Shown in pieces: positions 43,642 through 52,401 of a stretch of 64,000 nt of DNA; positions within the stretch are counted from its first letter, which is position 1, and the number at the start of each line of letters is the position of its first letter. The notes under the pieces were generated by a model. It made no database searches. It was not told the origin of the DNA and saw only the letters and a list, made by a program, of their open reading frames with translations. Made by a program: the position numbers and the translations under genes. The stretch is from Halococcus sediminicola (GTDB taxonomy: Archaea > Halobacteriota > Halobacteria > Halobacteriales > Halococcaceae): contig NZ_BBMP01000007.1 in the NCBI RefSeq assembly GCF_000755245.1, forward strand, positions 248,001 through 312,000. The letters are read 5' to 3'.

Positions 43642-44928
43642 TCAACGGGTGCGAACTGCGTTCTCGGCCCAGCGCACGACTTCCCGCACAGGGAGATCCG
43701 TTTCGGCGGCGACCGCGCTCGCGTCGTCGTATTCGGCGCTCACGTCGTAAACTTCACCACCCGAATCGCTGGCGATTTTCACCGCGACCTCGTATGCCTC
43801 GCCCACGATTTCGACCGTTGCGGTCTCGAACTCCCGATCGGCCACCCAGCGGTGGCGCGCACCCGTCTCGCGCACGCCGAGAGTCCCGGTCTCGACGGCG
43901 AGTTTGCGGGCCACTCGTTCGGCATCCTCGGGTTTGACGACGACCTTCACGAGATGGCCGGGACGCGATTTCTTCATCGTCGTCGGCAGTATCGAGACGT
44001 CGCGCGCGCCGGCGTCTTTGAGAGTTTCGTGCAGTCCGCCGAGCACCTCGGGCGTGGCGTCGTCGAGGTTCGTTTCGAGCACGCGAATCCCCTCCCGCGC
44101 GAGACCCCCAGTATCGGAGCCGACCAGCGCGCGGAGCACGTTCGGCTGGTCGGGAAAATCGTGGTCGCCAGCGCCGTAGCCGGATTCTTCGACGTCGAGT
44201 GTTGGCAATCGCTCGGCCCCCTTGGCGAAACGAGCGAGGATCGCCGCACCCGTCGGCGTGAGCAGCTCGCTCTCGACCGGCCCGCCGCGAAGCGACCAGT
44301 CGGCACGGGTCGCGATTTCGACCACGGCCGGAGCCGGCACGGGATAGGTGCCGTGGCTCATCGCGACCGCGCCGCCGCCGGTCGCAAGCGGCGTCGTCAC
44401 GACGCGCTCGACGGCGAGCGAATCGAGCAAGAGCGCCGCGCCCACCACGTCCGCGATGGCGTCGTCGGCACCCACCTCGTGGAAGTGGGTCGATTCGAGG
44501 TCGGTCCCGTGGACCGCTGCCTCGCTTTCCCCGAGAATCTCGAAAATCGCCGTCGCGTCGCGCTCAACTCTCTCGGAAAGGCCCATCGAGTCGACGACCT
44601 CGATGACCTCCGCGTAGGTTCGGGACTTGCCGGCTCCCTCGGCATGGCGGTGGTCGTCGTGGGGATGGTCGTGCGTGTGCTCGTGGTCGGCGTGGTCGTG
44701 TCCGTGCGACGACTCGCCATCGCTTGTCTCGCCGTCTTCATCGTCGAGAAGGACGTCGATCGTCGTCGCCTCGATGCCGTTCTTCGTCGTCGTGTCGATG
44801 GCGTATCGGACGTCGAGTGCCTCCTCGACCGGCGTCAGTACCTCGGGGTTCGCGCCGACGGCGAGCAGCGTGCTACAGAGCATGTCGCCGCTCGCGCCCA
44901 TCCGTCCGTCGAAGGCCAGCGTTCGCAT
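43642..44928 (-). CDS. larC: nickel-pincer cofactor nickel chelatase
   Basis: LarC inserts nickel into the pyridinium-3,5-bisthiocarboxylate mononucleotide cofactor of lactate racemase and relatives. The 428-residue protein has the DUF111 pattern (LAFDGRMGASGDMLCSTLLA, RVVTTPLATGGGAVAMSHGTYPVPAP broken by motif ends) with a His-rich metal loop (GHDHADHEHTHDHPHDDHRH, about residues 77-96). The C-terminal half holds LETNLDDATPEVLGGL and KPGHLVKVVVK-like signatures. LarA, LarB and LarE are not in the window. A link with the lactate dehydrogenase-like gene at 30039 is plausible. Confidence 0.95.
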   Translation of the reverse strand: MRTLAFDGRMGASGDMLCSTLLAVGANPEVLTPVEEALDVRYAIDTTTKNGIEATTIDVLLDDEDGETSDGESSHGHDHADHEHTHDHPHDDHRHAEGAGKSRTYAEVIEVVDSMGLSERVERDATAIFEILGESEAAVHGTDLESTHFHEVGADDAIADVVGAALLLDSLAVERVVTTPLATGGGAVAMSHGTYPVPAPAVVEIATRADWSLRGGPVESELLTPTGAAILARFAKGAERLPTLDVEESGYGAGDHDFPDQPNVLRALVGSDTGGLAREGIRVLETNLDDATPEVLGGLHETLKDAGARDVSILPTTMKKSRPGHLVKVVVKPEDAERVARKLAVETGTLGVRETGARHRWVADREFETATVEIVGEAYEVAVKIASDSGGEVYDVSAEYDDASAVAAETDLPVREVVRWAENAVRTR

Positions 44929-45040
44929 AGCGGGGATGGGGGTCGGTGGAGCGAAAAGCCGTCCGGTCGCTACGATGGCTCGGAAAGACAGGCAAAAGGC
45001 ATAACCCCGTTAACGACGGACCCTCGGGTAGCAGCCAGCC

Positions 45041-47266
45041 ATGAACGAAGTCCAACTGGAGGTGGCGAAGGCCTACCCGAACGACTCGGGCCGCGGCATC
45101 GCCCGCCTCGACCCGGATACCCTGTTGCATCTCAAGCTCTCGCCGGGCGACATCATCGAAATCGAGGGTGGCGACCGCACCGCCGCAAAGGTCTGGCGCG
45201 CCGACAGACAGGACTGGAACACTGATACTGTTCGCATCGACGGGTTCACCCGCCAGAACGCGGACGTAGGCATCGGCGAGCGCGTCGAGATTCGGAAAGC
45301 GGAACCCGAAACGGCCGACAGGCTCGTGCTCGCCCCGCCCGAGGAAGCCTCCGTCCAGTTCGGCAGCGACGCGGCCGGCATGGTCAAACGCCAGATTCTG
45401 AAACGGCCGGTGGTCGAACGCGACATCGTGCCCGTGATGAGCTCGACCAACCATCCGTTCATGCGCTCGCCGGGACAGGCCATCCCGCTCATCGCCGTCG
45501 ACACCGAACCCGACGGCGTGGCGCTCATCACCGAGGACACCGACGTCGAACTCCGCGAGGAGCCTATCTCGGGCTTCGAGAAGACCGGCGGAGGCATCAC
45601 CTACGAGGACATCGGCGGCCTGCAGGGCGAGATCCAGCGCGTTCGCGAGATGGTCGAACTGCCGATGAAACACCCCCAGATCTTCCAGAAACTGGGCATC
45701 GAACCGCCTCAGGGGGTGCTCCTGCACGGCCCGCCCGGTACGGGCAAGACCCTGCTGGCGAAGGCCGTCGCCAACGAGACCAGTGCCAGTTTCTTCTCGA
45801 TTGCGGGCCCCGAAATCATCTCGAAATATTACGGGGAGAGCGAACAGCAACTCAGGGAGATATTCGAGGACGCCACCGAGGAATCGCCGGCCATCATCTT
45901 CATCGACGAACTCGACTCGATCGCACCCAAACGCGAGGACGTAACGGGCGAAGTCGAACGGCGCGTGGTCGCCCAGCTACTGACGATGATGGACGGGCTG
46001 GAGAGTCGCGGCCAGGTCATCGTCATCGGCGCGACCAACCGCGTCGATTCGGTCGATCCCGCGCTACGCCGACCGGGCCGCTTCGACCGCGAGATCGAGA
46101 TCGGTGTGCCAGACGAGCGCGGTCGAGAAGAGATCCTCCAGATCCACACCCGGGGCATGCCGCTGTCGGACGACGTGAACCTCTCGCATCTGGCCGACGA
46201 GACCCACGGGTTCGTGGGAGCCGACATCGAGAGCCTCACGAAGGAATCGGCGATGAAGGCACTCCGGAGGTATCTCCCAGAGATCGATCTCGACGAGGAG
46301 GACGTACCACCCAGTCTCATCGACCGGATGATCATCAAGCGTGACGATTTCGACGGCGCGCTCAACGAGGTGGATCCGAGCGCGATGCGCGAGGTACTCG
46401 TCGAACTCCCGAAGATCACGTGGGACGACGTGGGCGGGCTCGACGACGCGAAGGGCGAGATCAAAGAATCCGTCGAGTGGCCGCTGTCGAGTCCCGAGCG
46501 CTTCTCGCGACTCGGCATCGAGCCGCCGGCAGGAGTGCTGCTCTACGGACCGCCCGGCACGGGCAAGACGCTGATGGCGAAGGCCGTGGCCAACGAGACC
46601 AACGCCAACTTCATCTCGGTGCGCGGGCCGCAGCTGCTCTCGAAGTGGGTCGGCGAATCGGAGAAGGCGATCCGCCAGACGTTCAAGAAGGCCCGGCAGG
46701 TTTCACCCACAGTCATTTTCTTCGACGAACTCGACAGCCTCGCCCCGAGCCGCGGTGGCGACGTGGGGTCGAACGTCTCCGAGCGCGTCGTGAACCAGCT
46801 CCTCACCGAGCTCGACGGGCTGGAGGACATGAAGAACGTGATGGTCATCGCCGCGACCAACCGTCCGGACATGATCGACCCGGCGCTCATCAGGTCGGGA
46901 AGATTCGACCGACTCGTGATGGTCGGCCAGCCGAGCATCGAGGGCCGCGAGCGCATCCTCTCGATCCACACCGACGACACGCCGCTGGCGGCCGACGTGA
47001 GCCTGCGCGAGATGGCCGAGATCACCGACGGCTACGTCGGATCGGATCTCGAATCCATCGCTCGCGAGGCCGCGATTCAGGCGCTCCGTGACGACCCCGA
47101 GGCGGACATCGTCGAGATGCGCCACTTCCGGGCCGCGCTCGAGACCGTCCGTCCGACGATCACCGAGGACATCCTCGACTACTACGACCGGATGGCCGAG
47201 GAGTTCAAGGGCGGCGCGGCCGACCCCGCCCGCGGCCGCAGCGGCGGGCGCATCGGGTTCCAATAG
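45041..47266 (+). CDS. CDC48/VCP-type AAA ATPase
   Basis: The 741-residue protein has the N domain (double-psi barrel, [20 protein letters not shown]) and two AAA modules. Walker A motifs are [17 protein letters not shown] and [17 protein letters not shown]; Walker B motifs are [15 protein letters not shown] and [15 protein letters not shown]. The C-terminus ends RSGGRIGFQ. It unfolds proteins and can feed the proteasome, as other archaeal Cdc48 proteins do. The promoter region holds a TATA-like box about 30 bases before ATG. Confidence 0.97.
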   Translation: MNEVQLEVAKAYPNDSGRGIARLDPDTLLHLKLSPGDIIEIEGGDRTAAKVWRADRQDWNTDTVRIDGFTRQNADVGIGERVEIRKAEPETADRLVLAPPEEASVQFGSDAAGMVKRQILKRPVVERDIVPVMSSTNHPFMRSPGQAIPLIAVDTEPDGVALITEDTDVELREEPISGFEKTGGGITYEDIGGLQGEIQRVREMVELPMKHPQIFQKLGIEPPQGVLLHGPPGTGKTLLAKAVANETSASFFSIAGPEIISKYYGESEQQLREIFEDATEESPAIIFIDELDSIAPKREDVTGEVERRVVAQLLTMMDGLESRGQVIVIGATNRVDSVDPALRRPGRFDREIEIGVPDERGREEILQIHTRGMPLSDDVNLSHLADETHGFVGADIESLTKESAMKALRRYLPEIDLDEEDVPPSLIDRMIIKRDDFDGALNEVDPSAMREVLVELPKITWDDVGGLDDAKGEIKESVEWPLSSPERFSRLGIEPPAGVLLYGPPGTGKTLMAKAVANETNANFISVRGPQLLSKWVGESEKAIRQTFKKARQVSPTVIFFDELDSLAPSRGGDVGSNVSERVVNQLLTELDGLEDMKNVMVIAATNRPDMIDPALIRSGRFDRLVMVGQPSIEGRERILSIHTDDTPLAADVSLREMAEITDGYVGSDLESIAREAAIQALRDDPEADIVEMRHFRAALETVRPTITEDILDYYDRMAEEFKGGAADPARGRSGGRIGFQ

Positions 47267-47270
47267 TACC

Positions 47271-47320
47271 TTTTTACTTCGTCGGGTTCGCGCTTTGCGC
47301 GAACCGCTCCTCGCAAAAAC
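47271..47320. terminator. bidirectional terminator with perfect 9-bp inverted repeat
   Basis: GGTTCGCGC-TTT-GCGCGAACC (47286-47306) sits between the convergent cdc48 and phoU stops. T5 tracts stand outside it on both strands (47272-47276 and the complement of 47316-47320), so each transcript meets a T tract and then the hairpin. Confidence 0.7.
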
Positions 47321-47327
47321 CTGGGGT

Positions 47328-47996
47328 TTAGTAGATGAGTTCGTCGTCGTTGGCGACCATGTAGAGGGTGCGTGCGGAGATGTTGACCGCGTGGTCGCCG
47401 ACCCGTTCGAGGTCTCGAATCGTGAGGAGCAGTCGGGAGACGTCGGCCATGAGCTGGTCGGTGTCCGCGGGGTCGAGTTCCGATTCGATGAGGTCGCGGA
47501 CGACGGTCTCGGAGGCACGCTCGCAGAGGTCGTCGAGTTCGTTGTCGCGCTCGTCGATGGCGTAACAGGCGTCGGCGTCGTTGTCGGCGTAGGCGTCCAT
47601 CGCCGCTTCGACCATCTCCTGGGTGAACTCGCCGATGCCCTGAATGTCGACCTCCGGAAAGACGTCGCGTTCGGCTCGAAGGGTGTAGCCGCCGAGGTTG
47701 GTGGCGAGGTCGGCGACCCGTTCGAGGTCGGTGATGATCTTGAACGAGGCGGCGATGAAGCGCAGGTCGCCGGCGACCGGCTGTTGGAGGGCGAAGAGAT
47801 CGATACAGCTGCGTTCGAGGTCGAGATACATCTGGTTGATCTCGTCGTCGCCCTCGATGACGTCGTGGGCGAGGCGCTCGTCCTTCCGGTCGAGCGCGTC
47901 GAGACCCATCCGGAGGCGTTCGAGTACGATCTCGCTCATGTAGAGGACGTCCTCGCGGAGACTTTCGAGTTGGTCCTGATAGCTTTCGCGGGGCAT
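47328..47996 (-). CDS. phoU: PhoU-domain phosphate regulator
   Basis: The 222-residue protein is all-helical with two PhoU repeats, each bearing the metal-binding DLERVADLATN and DLERVGDHAVN motifs and an E/D-x-x-x-D partner (EGDDEINQM, DERDNELDD). PhoU links phosphate transport and signalling. It is divergent from a second PhoU-family gene; a shared upstream motif precedes both. Confidence 0.93.
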   Translation of the reverse strand: MPRESYQDQLESLREDVLYMSEIVLERLRMGLDALDRKDERLAHDVIEGDDEINQMYLDLERSCIDLFALQQPVAGDLRFIAASFKIITDLERVADLATNLGGYTLRAERDVFPEVDIQGIGEFTQEMVEAAMDAYADNDADACYAIDERDNELDDLCERASETVVRDLIESELDPADTDQLMADVSRLLLTIRDLERVGDHAVNISARTLYMVANDDELIY

Positions 47997-48068
47997 GCCA
48001 ATCCGTCGGACCGTCTACCTAATGTACCCTTCGCCGAAACGACCGCTCGGACCACCGAAATCGGAGAA

Positions 48069-48081
48069 GAATATAGTCCGA
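48069..48081 (-). promoter_or_regulatory. phoU-side copy of TCGGACTAT[AT]TC motif
   Basis: On the minus strand this reads TCGGACTATATTC, 73 bases before the phoU ATG. A matching copy lies before the divergent gene in the same orientation relative to its gene. Confidence 0.4.
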
Positions 48082-48165
48082 ACGAGAGCTATATACCAAA
48101 CTTTGGCTACGGAAACCCTTCCGAGAGCGAAAATAGATGGTCAATCGAGCACGCGATCGGATCAC

Positions 48166-48176
48166 TCGGACTATTC
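48166..48176 (+). promoter_or_regulatory. second TCGGACTATTC motif plus TATA region
   Basis: TCGGACTATTC is followed by the AT-rich CTATATATTATAAG and lies 47-57 bases before ATG 48223. It mirrors the motif before phoU. Confidence 0.45.
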
Positions 48177-48222
48177 TATATATTATAAGTGGATTTATTG
48201 TGCTCGACTGGTGAAGGGGAGC

Positions 48223-49218
48223 ATGGAAACGCGTAAGGTGCAGATCACGGGCGGGTCGACCTATACGGTCTCGTTGCCGAAGGACTGGGCGACCGATCAC
48301 GGCATCGAGGCCGGTAGCGAAATCGAGTTCTACCCCGACGAGAAGTCGCTGTTGCTCGCGCCGCGAACCGGGGCCGAAAACGCCGAAGGAACGCTCGACG
48401 TCACGGGACTGAGCGACGGCGAACTCACCCGTGCGGTCGTGACGATGTACGTCAGCGGCTTCGATATCATCACGCTCGAAACCGAGAGCGTCGACGCCGC
48501 CCAGCGCCGAGCCATCCGCGAGACCGCCCAGGGGTTGGTGGGTCTCGAAATCATCGAGGAGACCGCCGAGCGCGTGAGTCTCCAGGACCTGCTCGATTCC
48601 TCGGAGCTGTCGATCCACAACGCCGTCACGCGGATGCGACTGGTCGCGCTCACCATGCTCGACGACGCCGTGACGGCGCTGCGAACCGGCGACGAGGATC
48701 TGGCGGCCGACGTCATCGGGCGCGACGACGACGTCGACCGGCTCTGGTACATGACGTCACGGGTCTTCCGTGGCGCGCTCAGTCACCCGGGCGCGGTCTC
48801 GGATATCGGCCTGCCCCGAGAGACCTGTTTCGACTACCACACGAGCGCGCGCCAGCTCGAACGGGTCGCCGACCACGCGACCAAGATCGCCGACCTCGCG
48901 GGCGCGCTCGACGGCGTTCCCGACGACGCGGGCGAGGCGCTCGGGACGCTCCACGCCGATGCGGCAACCGCCGTCGAGACGGCGATGGACGCGCTGCTCG
49001 CGGAGGAGTCCGAGGAAGCCGTCGAACTGGCCAACGAGGCGATGGCGCGCATCGAGACGGTCGACGAACGCGCCCGCGAGGTCGACGAGCTGTTGCGGAG
49101 CCTCGACACCCAGTCCGTCCAGCGGCTCGGTCTCGTCGTCGATTCGCTCTCGCGCAGCGCCGACTACGGCGGCAACATCGCCGAGACGGCGCTCCAGAAG
49201 GCCGCACCACGGCCGTAG
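48223..49218 (+). CDS. AbrB/SpoVT N-terminal + PhoU domain phosphate regulator
   Basis: The 331-residue protein begins METRKVQITGGSTYTVSLPK, a swapped-hairpin AbrB-like DNA-binding domain, followed by two PhoU repeats (ERVADHATKIAD, LSRSADYGGNIAE). Haloarchaea have such fused regulators beside phosphate transport genes or phoU. It likely controls phosphate-responsive transcription. Start ATG 48223; the upstream AT-rich stretch acts as promoter. Confidence 0.9.
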   Translation: METRKVQITGGSTYTVSLPKDWATDHGIEAGSEIEFYPDEKSLLLAPRTGAENAEGTLDVTGLSDGELTRAVVTMYVSGFDIITLETESVDAAQRRAIRETAQGLVGLEIIEETAERVSLQDLLDSSELSIHNAVTRMRLVALTMLDDAVTALRTGDEDLAADVIGRDDDVDRLWYMTSRVFRGALSHPGAVSDIGLPRETCFDYHTSARQLERVADHATKIADLAGALDGVPDDAGEALGTLHADAATAVETAMDALLAEESEEAVELANEAMARIETVDERAREVDELLRSLDTQSVQRLGLVVDSLSRSADYGGNIAETALQKAAPRP

Positions 49219-49372
49219 CACCAGATCGGCGTTCGCTGTTGCCACCGGGTGTCGAGGAGCGGTCGCTCGTGGCACACTGATGGTCCACCGAATCGACACC
49301 CTCGTCGACGATTCCCAGTCCGAGCCGGACCCGTTCGGAAGGACATTTGTCGGTCGTGGCCTTCGTGACGGT

Positions 49373-49969
49373 ATGCGCGACCTCGACGAGACCGATCTCG
49401 AGATCATCGAACTGTTGTTGAGCGACGCACGCCGACCGTGGAGCGAACTCGCCGAGGTGGTCGATCTCTCGCCGCCGGCCGTCGCCGACCGCGTCGAGCG
49501 ATTACAGGAGCGCGGCGTCATTCGGCGGTTCACGGCCGACATCGACCGCTCGCAGCTCGGCGGGGGCGTCCCCGTGCTCCTCACGCTCGCAGTCGAGTCG
49601 GCGACGTTCGAGAGCGTTCGAGAGCAACTGTTGAACGCCGAAGCGGTCGAGCACGTGTTCACGACCGCCGAAGGCGACCTCCTGTGTTACGCGCGTGTTC
49701 CCGACGGCGACGTTCCGTCGTGGCTCTCACGAACCGTCGAGCCGGACCGTATCGCCGACTACGGCGTCGAACTCCTCACGGACGCCGAGTGGCGACCCTC
49801 GGTCGGCGGCACGGAGTTCGCGCTCTCGTGTGCGGAGTGTGGCAACACCGTGACCAGCGAGGGCGTCGCCACCCGCATCGACGGCGACCTCTATCAGTTC
49901 TGCTGTCCCTCCTGCGAGGCGCGCTTCGTGGAGCAGTACGAACGACTGGAAGAGGGGGCGACGGGGTAG
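49373..49969 (+). CDS. AsnC/Lrp-type regulator with TRASH metal-binding domain
   Basis: The 198-residue protein has an AsnC-type HTH (RDLDETDLEIIELLLSDARR, then AVADRVERLQERGVIRRF), an Lrp-like middle and a C-terminal TRASH domain with SCAECGNTV and FCCPSCEARF Cys pairs. Such regulators sense copper or other soft metals and usually lie next to copA. The frame is open to 49279, but the ATG at 49373 fits the family start. The next gene is a copA remnant. Confidence 0.85.
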   Translation: MRDLDETDLEIIELLLSDARRPWSELAEVVDLSPPAVADRVERLQERGVIRRFTADIDRSQLGGGVPVLLTLAVESATFESVREQLLNAEAVEHVFTTAEGDLLCYARVPDGDVPSWLSRTVEPDRIADYGVELLTDAEWRPSVGGTEFALSCAECGNTVTSEGVATRIDGDLYQFCCPSCEARFVEQYERLEEGATG

Positions 49970-50030
49970 ATCGCGCTCTCGGCTTTCGAATCGAAAGTCA
50001 GAGTGGGTAATCGTAGCGACGATAGTAAGC

Positions 50031-50282
50031 GTAACCGACCCGCTCGATGTAGTGAAGGCTATCCGCATCTCCGACGGCACGCTCCAGAAGATCAAACAGA
50101 ACCTCTTCTGGGCGCTCGGCTACAACACGGCGATGATCCCGCTCGCCTCGCTGGGACTGCTGCAACCCGTCCTGGCCGCGGTGGCGATGGCCTTTTCGAG
50201 CGTCTCGGTGCTCTCGAACAGCCTGCTGTTCCGTCGGTACACGCCGGACCACGACTACGAACTGTTCGGATTCCTCCGATAG
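50031..50282 (+). pseudogene. C-terminal remnant of a CopA-type copper ATPase
   Basis: The frame around ATG/GTG 50052 encodes 76 residues (KAIRISDGTLQKIKQNLFWA, YNTAMIPLASLGLLQPV, RRYTPDHDYELFGF) that match the last two TM helices and the C-terminus of CopA. Homology continues in frame upstream of the start (DPLDVVKAIRI at 50037-50069), so it is a truncated copy rather than a short gene. The phosphorylation, CPC and hinge domains are missing. It stands just after the TRASH regulator that normally accompanies copA. Confidence 0.85.
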
Positions 50283-50510
50283 GAGGATTCTCGCGGATTG
50301 GAGCGCGATTCACCACAGCCGACACACCCAAGCGGTGTTTTTCGGTAAAACTTCGAACTCGTTCGTGCCAGTTCGGTAACTTACTCTAGGCATTCGAAAC
50401 CACACCATTGGCTCGCTGCACGTGTTCGTCGTCGATGCAAAGCGCATGACAGCACACCGACTGTGGGCAAAAGACTCTAATGAGTGACTCCCTGCGTGGC
50501 GAGTGGTACA

Positions 50511-52367
50511 ATGTCAACTGGTACAACGACACAGACAGACACGCGAACGCGACGACGATTCCTCAAGACGACCGGTGCGGTCGCCGGCGGTGCGGCGCTG
50601 GCGGGCTGTTCGGGCGGGGGCGGTGGCGGCGGGAGTGAGAACGGCTCCAGTGGGACTGGCTCCGCGGGGAACGGCTCCGGCAACCAGAACGCCAGCAGCG
50701 GGCAGTCCGGCGGCAAGAACGCGAACGACCGCCTCGACCTCGTCAACTCGACGGTCTCGTCGTTCGACCCGATCGCGGCCTCGGACACCGCCTCGGGCGA
50801 AGTCACGACGCAGCTGTTCGACGGCCTGATGACGTACCCGGACGGGGCGGTGCCGGTCACCGAACTCATCGCCTCGGACTACGAGGTTTCCGAGGACTAC
50901 ACGACCTACACCTTCTCGCTCAAAGAGGGCGTGAAGTTCCACAACGGAAACGAGGTGACGGCGAACGATTTCGTCTACAGCTACGAACGGCTGGCGGGGT
51001 CGCCGAACTCACAGGCGGTCGCGGACATCCTCGACTCGGTCGGTATCGTCCACGAGACCGACGGCGACGACGCCTACAAGCCGAAGACGCTCGCCACGGA
51101 GGCGGTCGACAAGTATACGTTCCGCTTCGAGATCGAACAGCCCTTTCACGCCGCGTTGCAGGTGCTCTCGAACAACCAGTTCGCGGCGGTCCCCGAGGGC
51201 ATCGTCGGCGACGTCGAGGGCTATGAGGGACGGATGAAACAGGGGAAATTCGCCAACGATCCGATCGGTGCCGGGCCGTTCCGGTTCGGCAACTATCAGT
51301 CGGGCACCAGCGTCAGTGTCGAACGCTTCGACGACTATCACGGGAAGGGGCCACAGATTGCGGGCGTCCGCTGGCAGCTCATCGAGGATTCGAGCGCCAT
51401 CTATAACTACGTGATGGAGCGCAACGCCGACGTCTTCAACATCCCGACCGCCCAGTACAAACAGGACAGGGCGAGCATCGAGCGCACCGACGAGAAAGGT
51501 CGGCGGTTCGGGACGTACGGCCCGCTGCGCAACGGGGCGACGGTGAACTACCTCGAAGTCCCCTCACTATCGGTCTTCTATATCGGGTTCAACGTGCCGA
51601 ACGTCCCCACACCGGTTCGGAAGGCCACGGCGTACGCGCTCAATCAGGCCACCGTCGTCGACCAAGTGTTCAAGGGTCGTGGGCTGCCGGCCTACCACTA
51701 CACGATCCCGAGCATCTACCCCGGTGGGCCGGATGCCTACGAGAAACACGCCAAACAGAACTACCCCTACGGGTACAACGAGACACAGCTCGACAAGGCG
51801 CGGCAGGTGATGGAGAAGGCCGGCTACGGCCCGAACAACAAATTCACGCTCGGATTGACCATCTATCAGTCCGAGACGTGGCTCGAAACCGCACGGCTGC
51901 TGCGCGACCAGCTCGCGAGCGCCCACATCGAGATGCAGATACAGCAGACGCCCTTTTCCTCGCTGCTCGAACAGGTCCAGAAAGGTAGCGTCGATGCGTT
52001 CACGCTCGGCTGGATCGTCCCGTGGGCCGCCCCCGACGCGTTCGTCAAACACCTCAACCCCGCGACCTCCGATACGAGCGCGCCGTCGCCGGAGTCGTAC
52101 ACCAATCGTCCGACCGACACGAAGAACGCAAAGCGCGCCATCGACGCCTGGAAGACCGTCCAGAACAACACCGCGCCGACGAAGCAGGCAAAGCAGGCCC
52201 GCAACGAGGCGTACGTGACGATGGAAGAGGCGAACTGGGAGACGATGGCCAGCCTACCCGTCTATCACGAAGTCACGCCACGCTTTTGGCACGACTCGGT
52301 CGACATCCCACCCTTCGGCATCGCCGGTGACTACAAACAGAAGTTCAACGAGGTCACCCTCGGGTAG
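50511..52367 (+). CDS. peptide/nickel ABC transporter substrate-binding lipoprotein
   Basis: The 618-residue protein has a Tat signal (RRRFLKTTGAVAGGAALAGC) with a lipobox Cys, then a Gly/Ser/Asn linker (about residues 30-65) and a family 5 solute-binding domain (VTTQLFDGLMTYPDG, FSLKEGVKFHNGNEVTANDF, GAGPFRFGNYQSG). It captures oligopeptides or similar compounds outside the cell. No permease or ATPase gene is near it, so it depends on partners elsewhere. It is followed by gamma-glutamyltransferase. Confidence 0.92.
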   Translation: MSTGTTTQTDTRTRRRFLKTTGAVAGGAALAGCSGGGGGGGSENGSSGTGSAGNGSGNQNASSGQSGGKNANDRLDLVNSTVSSFDPIAASDTASGEVTTQLFDGLMTYPDGAVPVTELIASDYEVSEDYTTYTFSLKEGVKFHNGNEVTANDFVYSYERLAGSPNSQAVADILDSVGIVHETDGDDAYKPKTLATEAVDKYTFRFEIEQPFHAALQVLSNNQFAAVPEGIVGDVEGYEGRMKQGKFANDPIGAGPFRFGNYQSGTSVSVERFDDYHGKGPQIAGVRWQLIEDSSAIYNYVMERNADVFNIPTAQYKQDRASIERTDEKGRRFGTYGPLRNGATVNYLEVPSLSVFYIGFNVPNVPTPVRKATAYALNQATVVDQVFKGRGLPAYHYTIPSIYPGGPDAYEKHAKQNYPYGYNETQLDKARQVMEKAGYGPNNKFTLGLTIYQSETWLETARLLRDQLASAHIEMQIQQTPFSSLLEQVQKGSVDAFTLGWIVPWAAPDAFVKHLNPATSDTSAPSPESYTNRPTDTKNAKRAIDAWKTVQNNTAPTKQAKQARNEAYVTMEEANWETMASLPVYHEVTPRFWHDSVDIPPFGIAGDYKQKFNEVTLG

Positions 52368-52401
52368 CCAGCTTTAGGAGGGTAGGGTCACGAACGACTG
52401 C

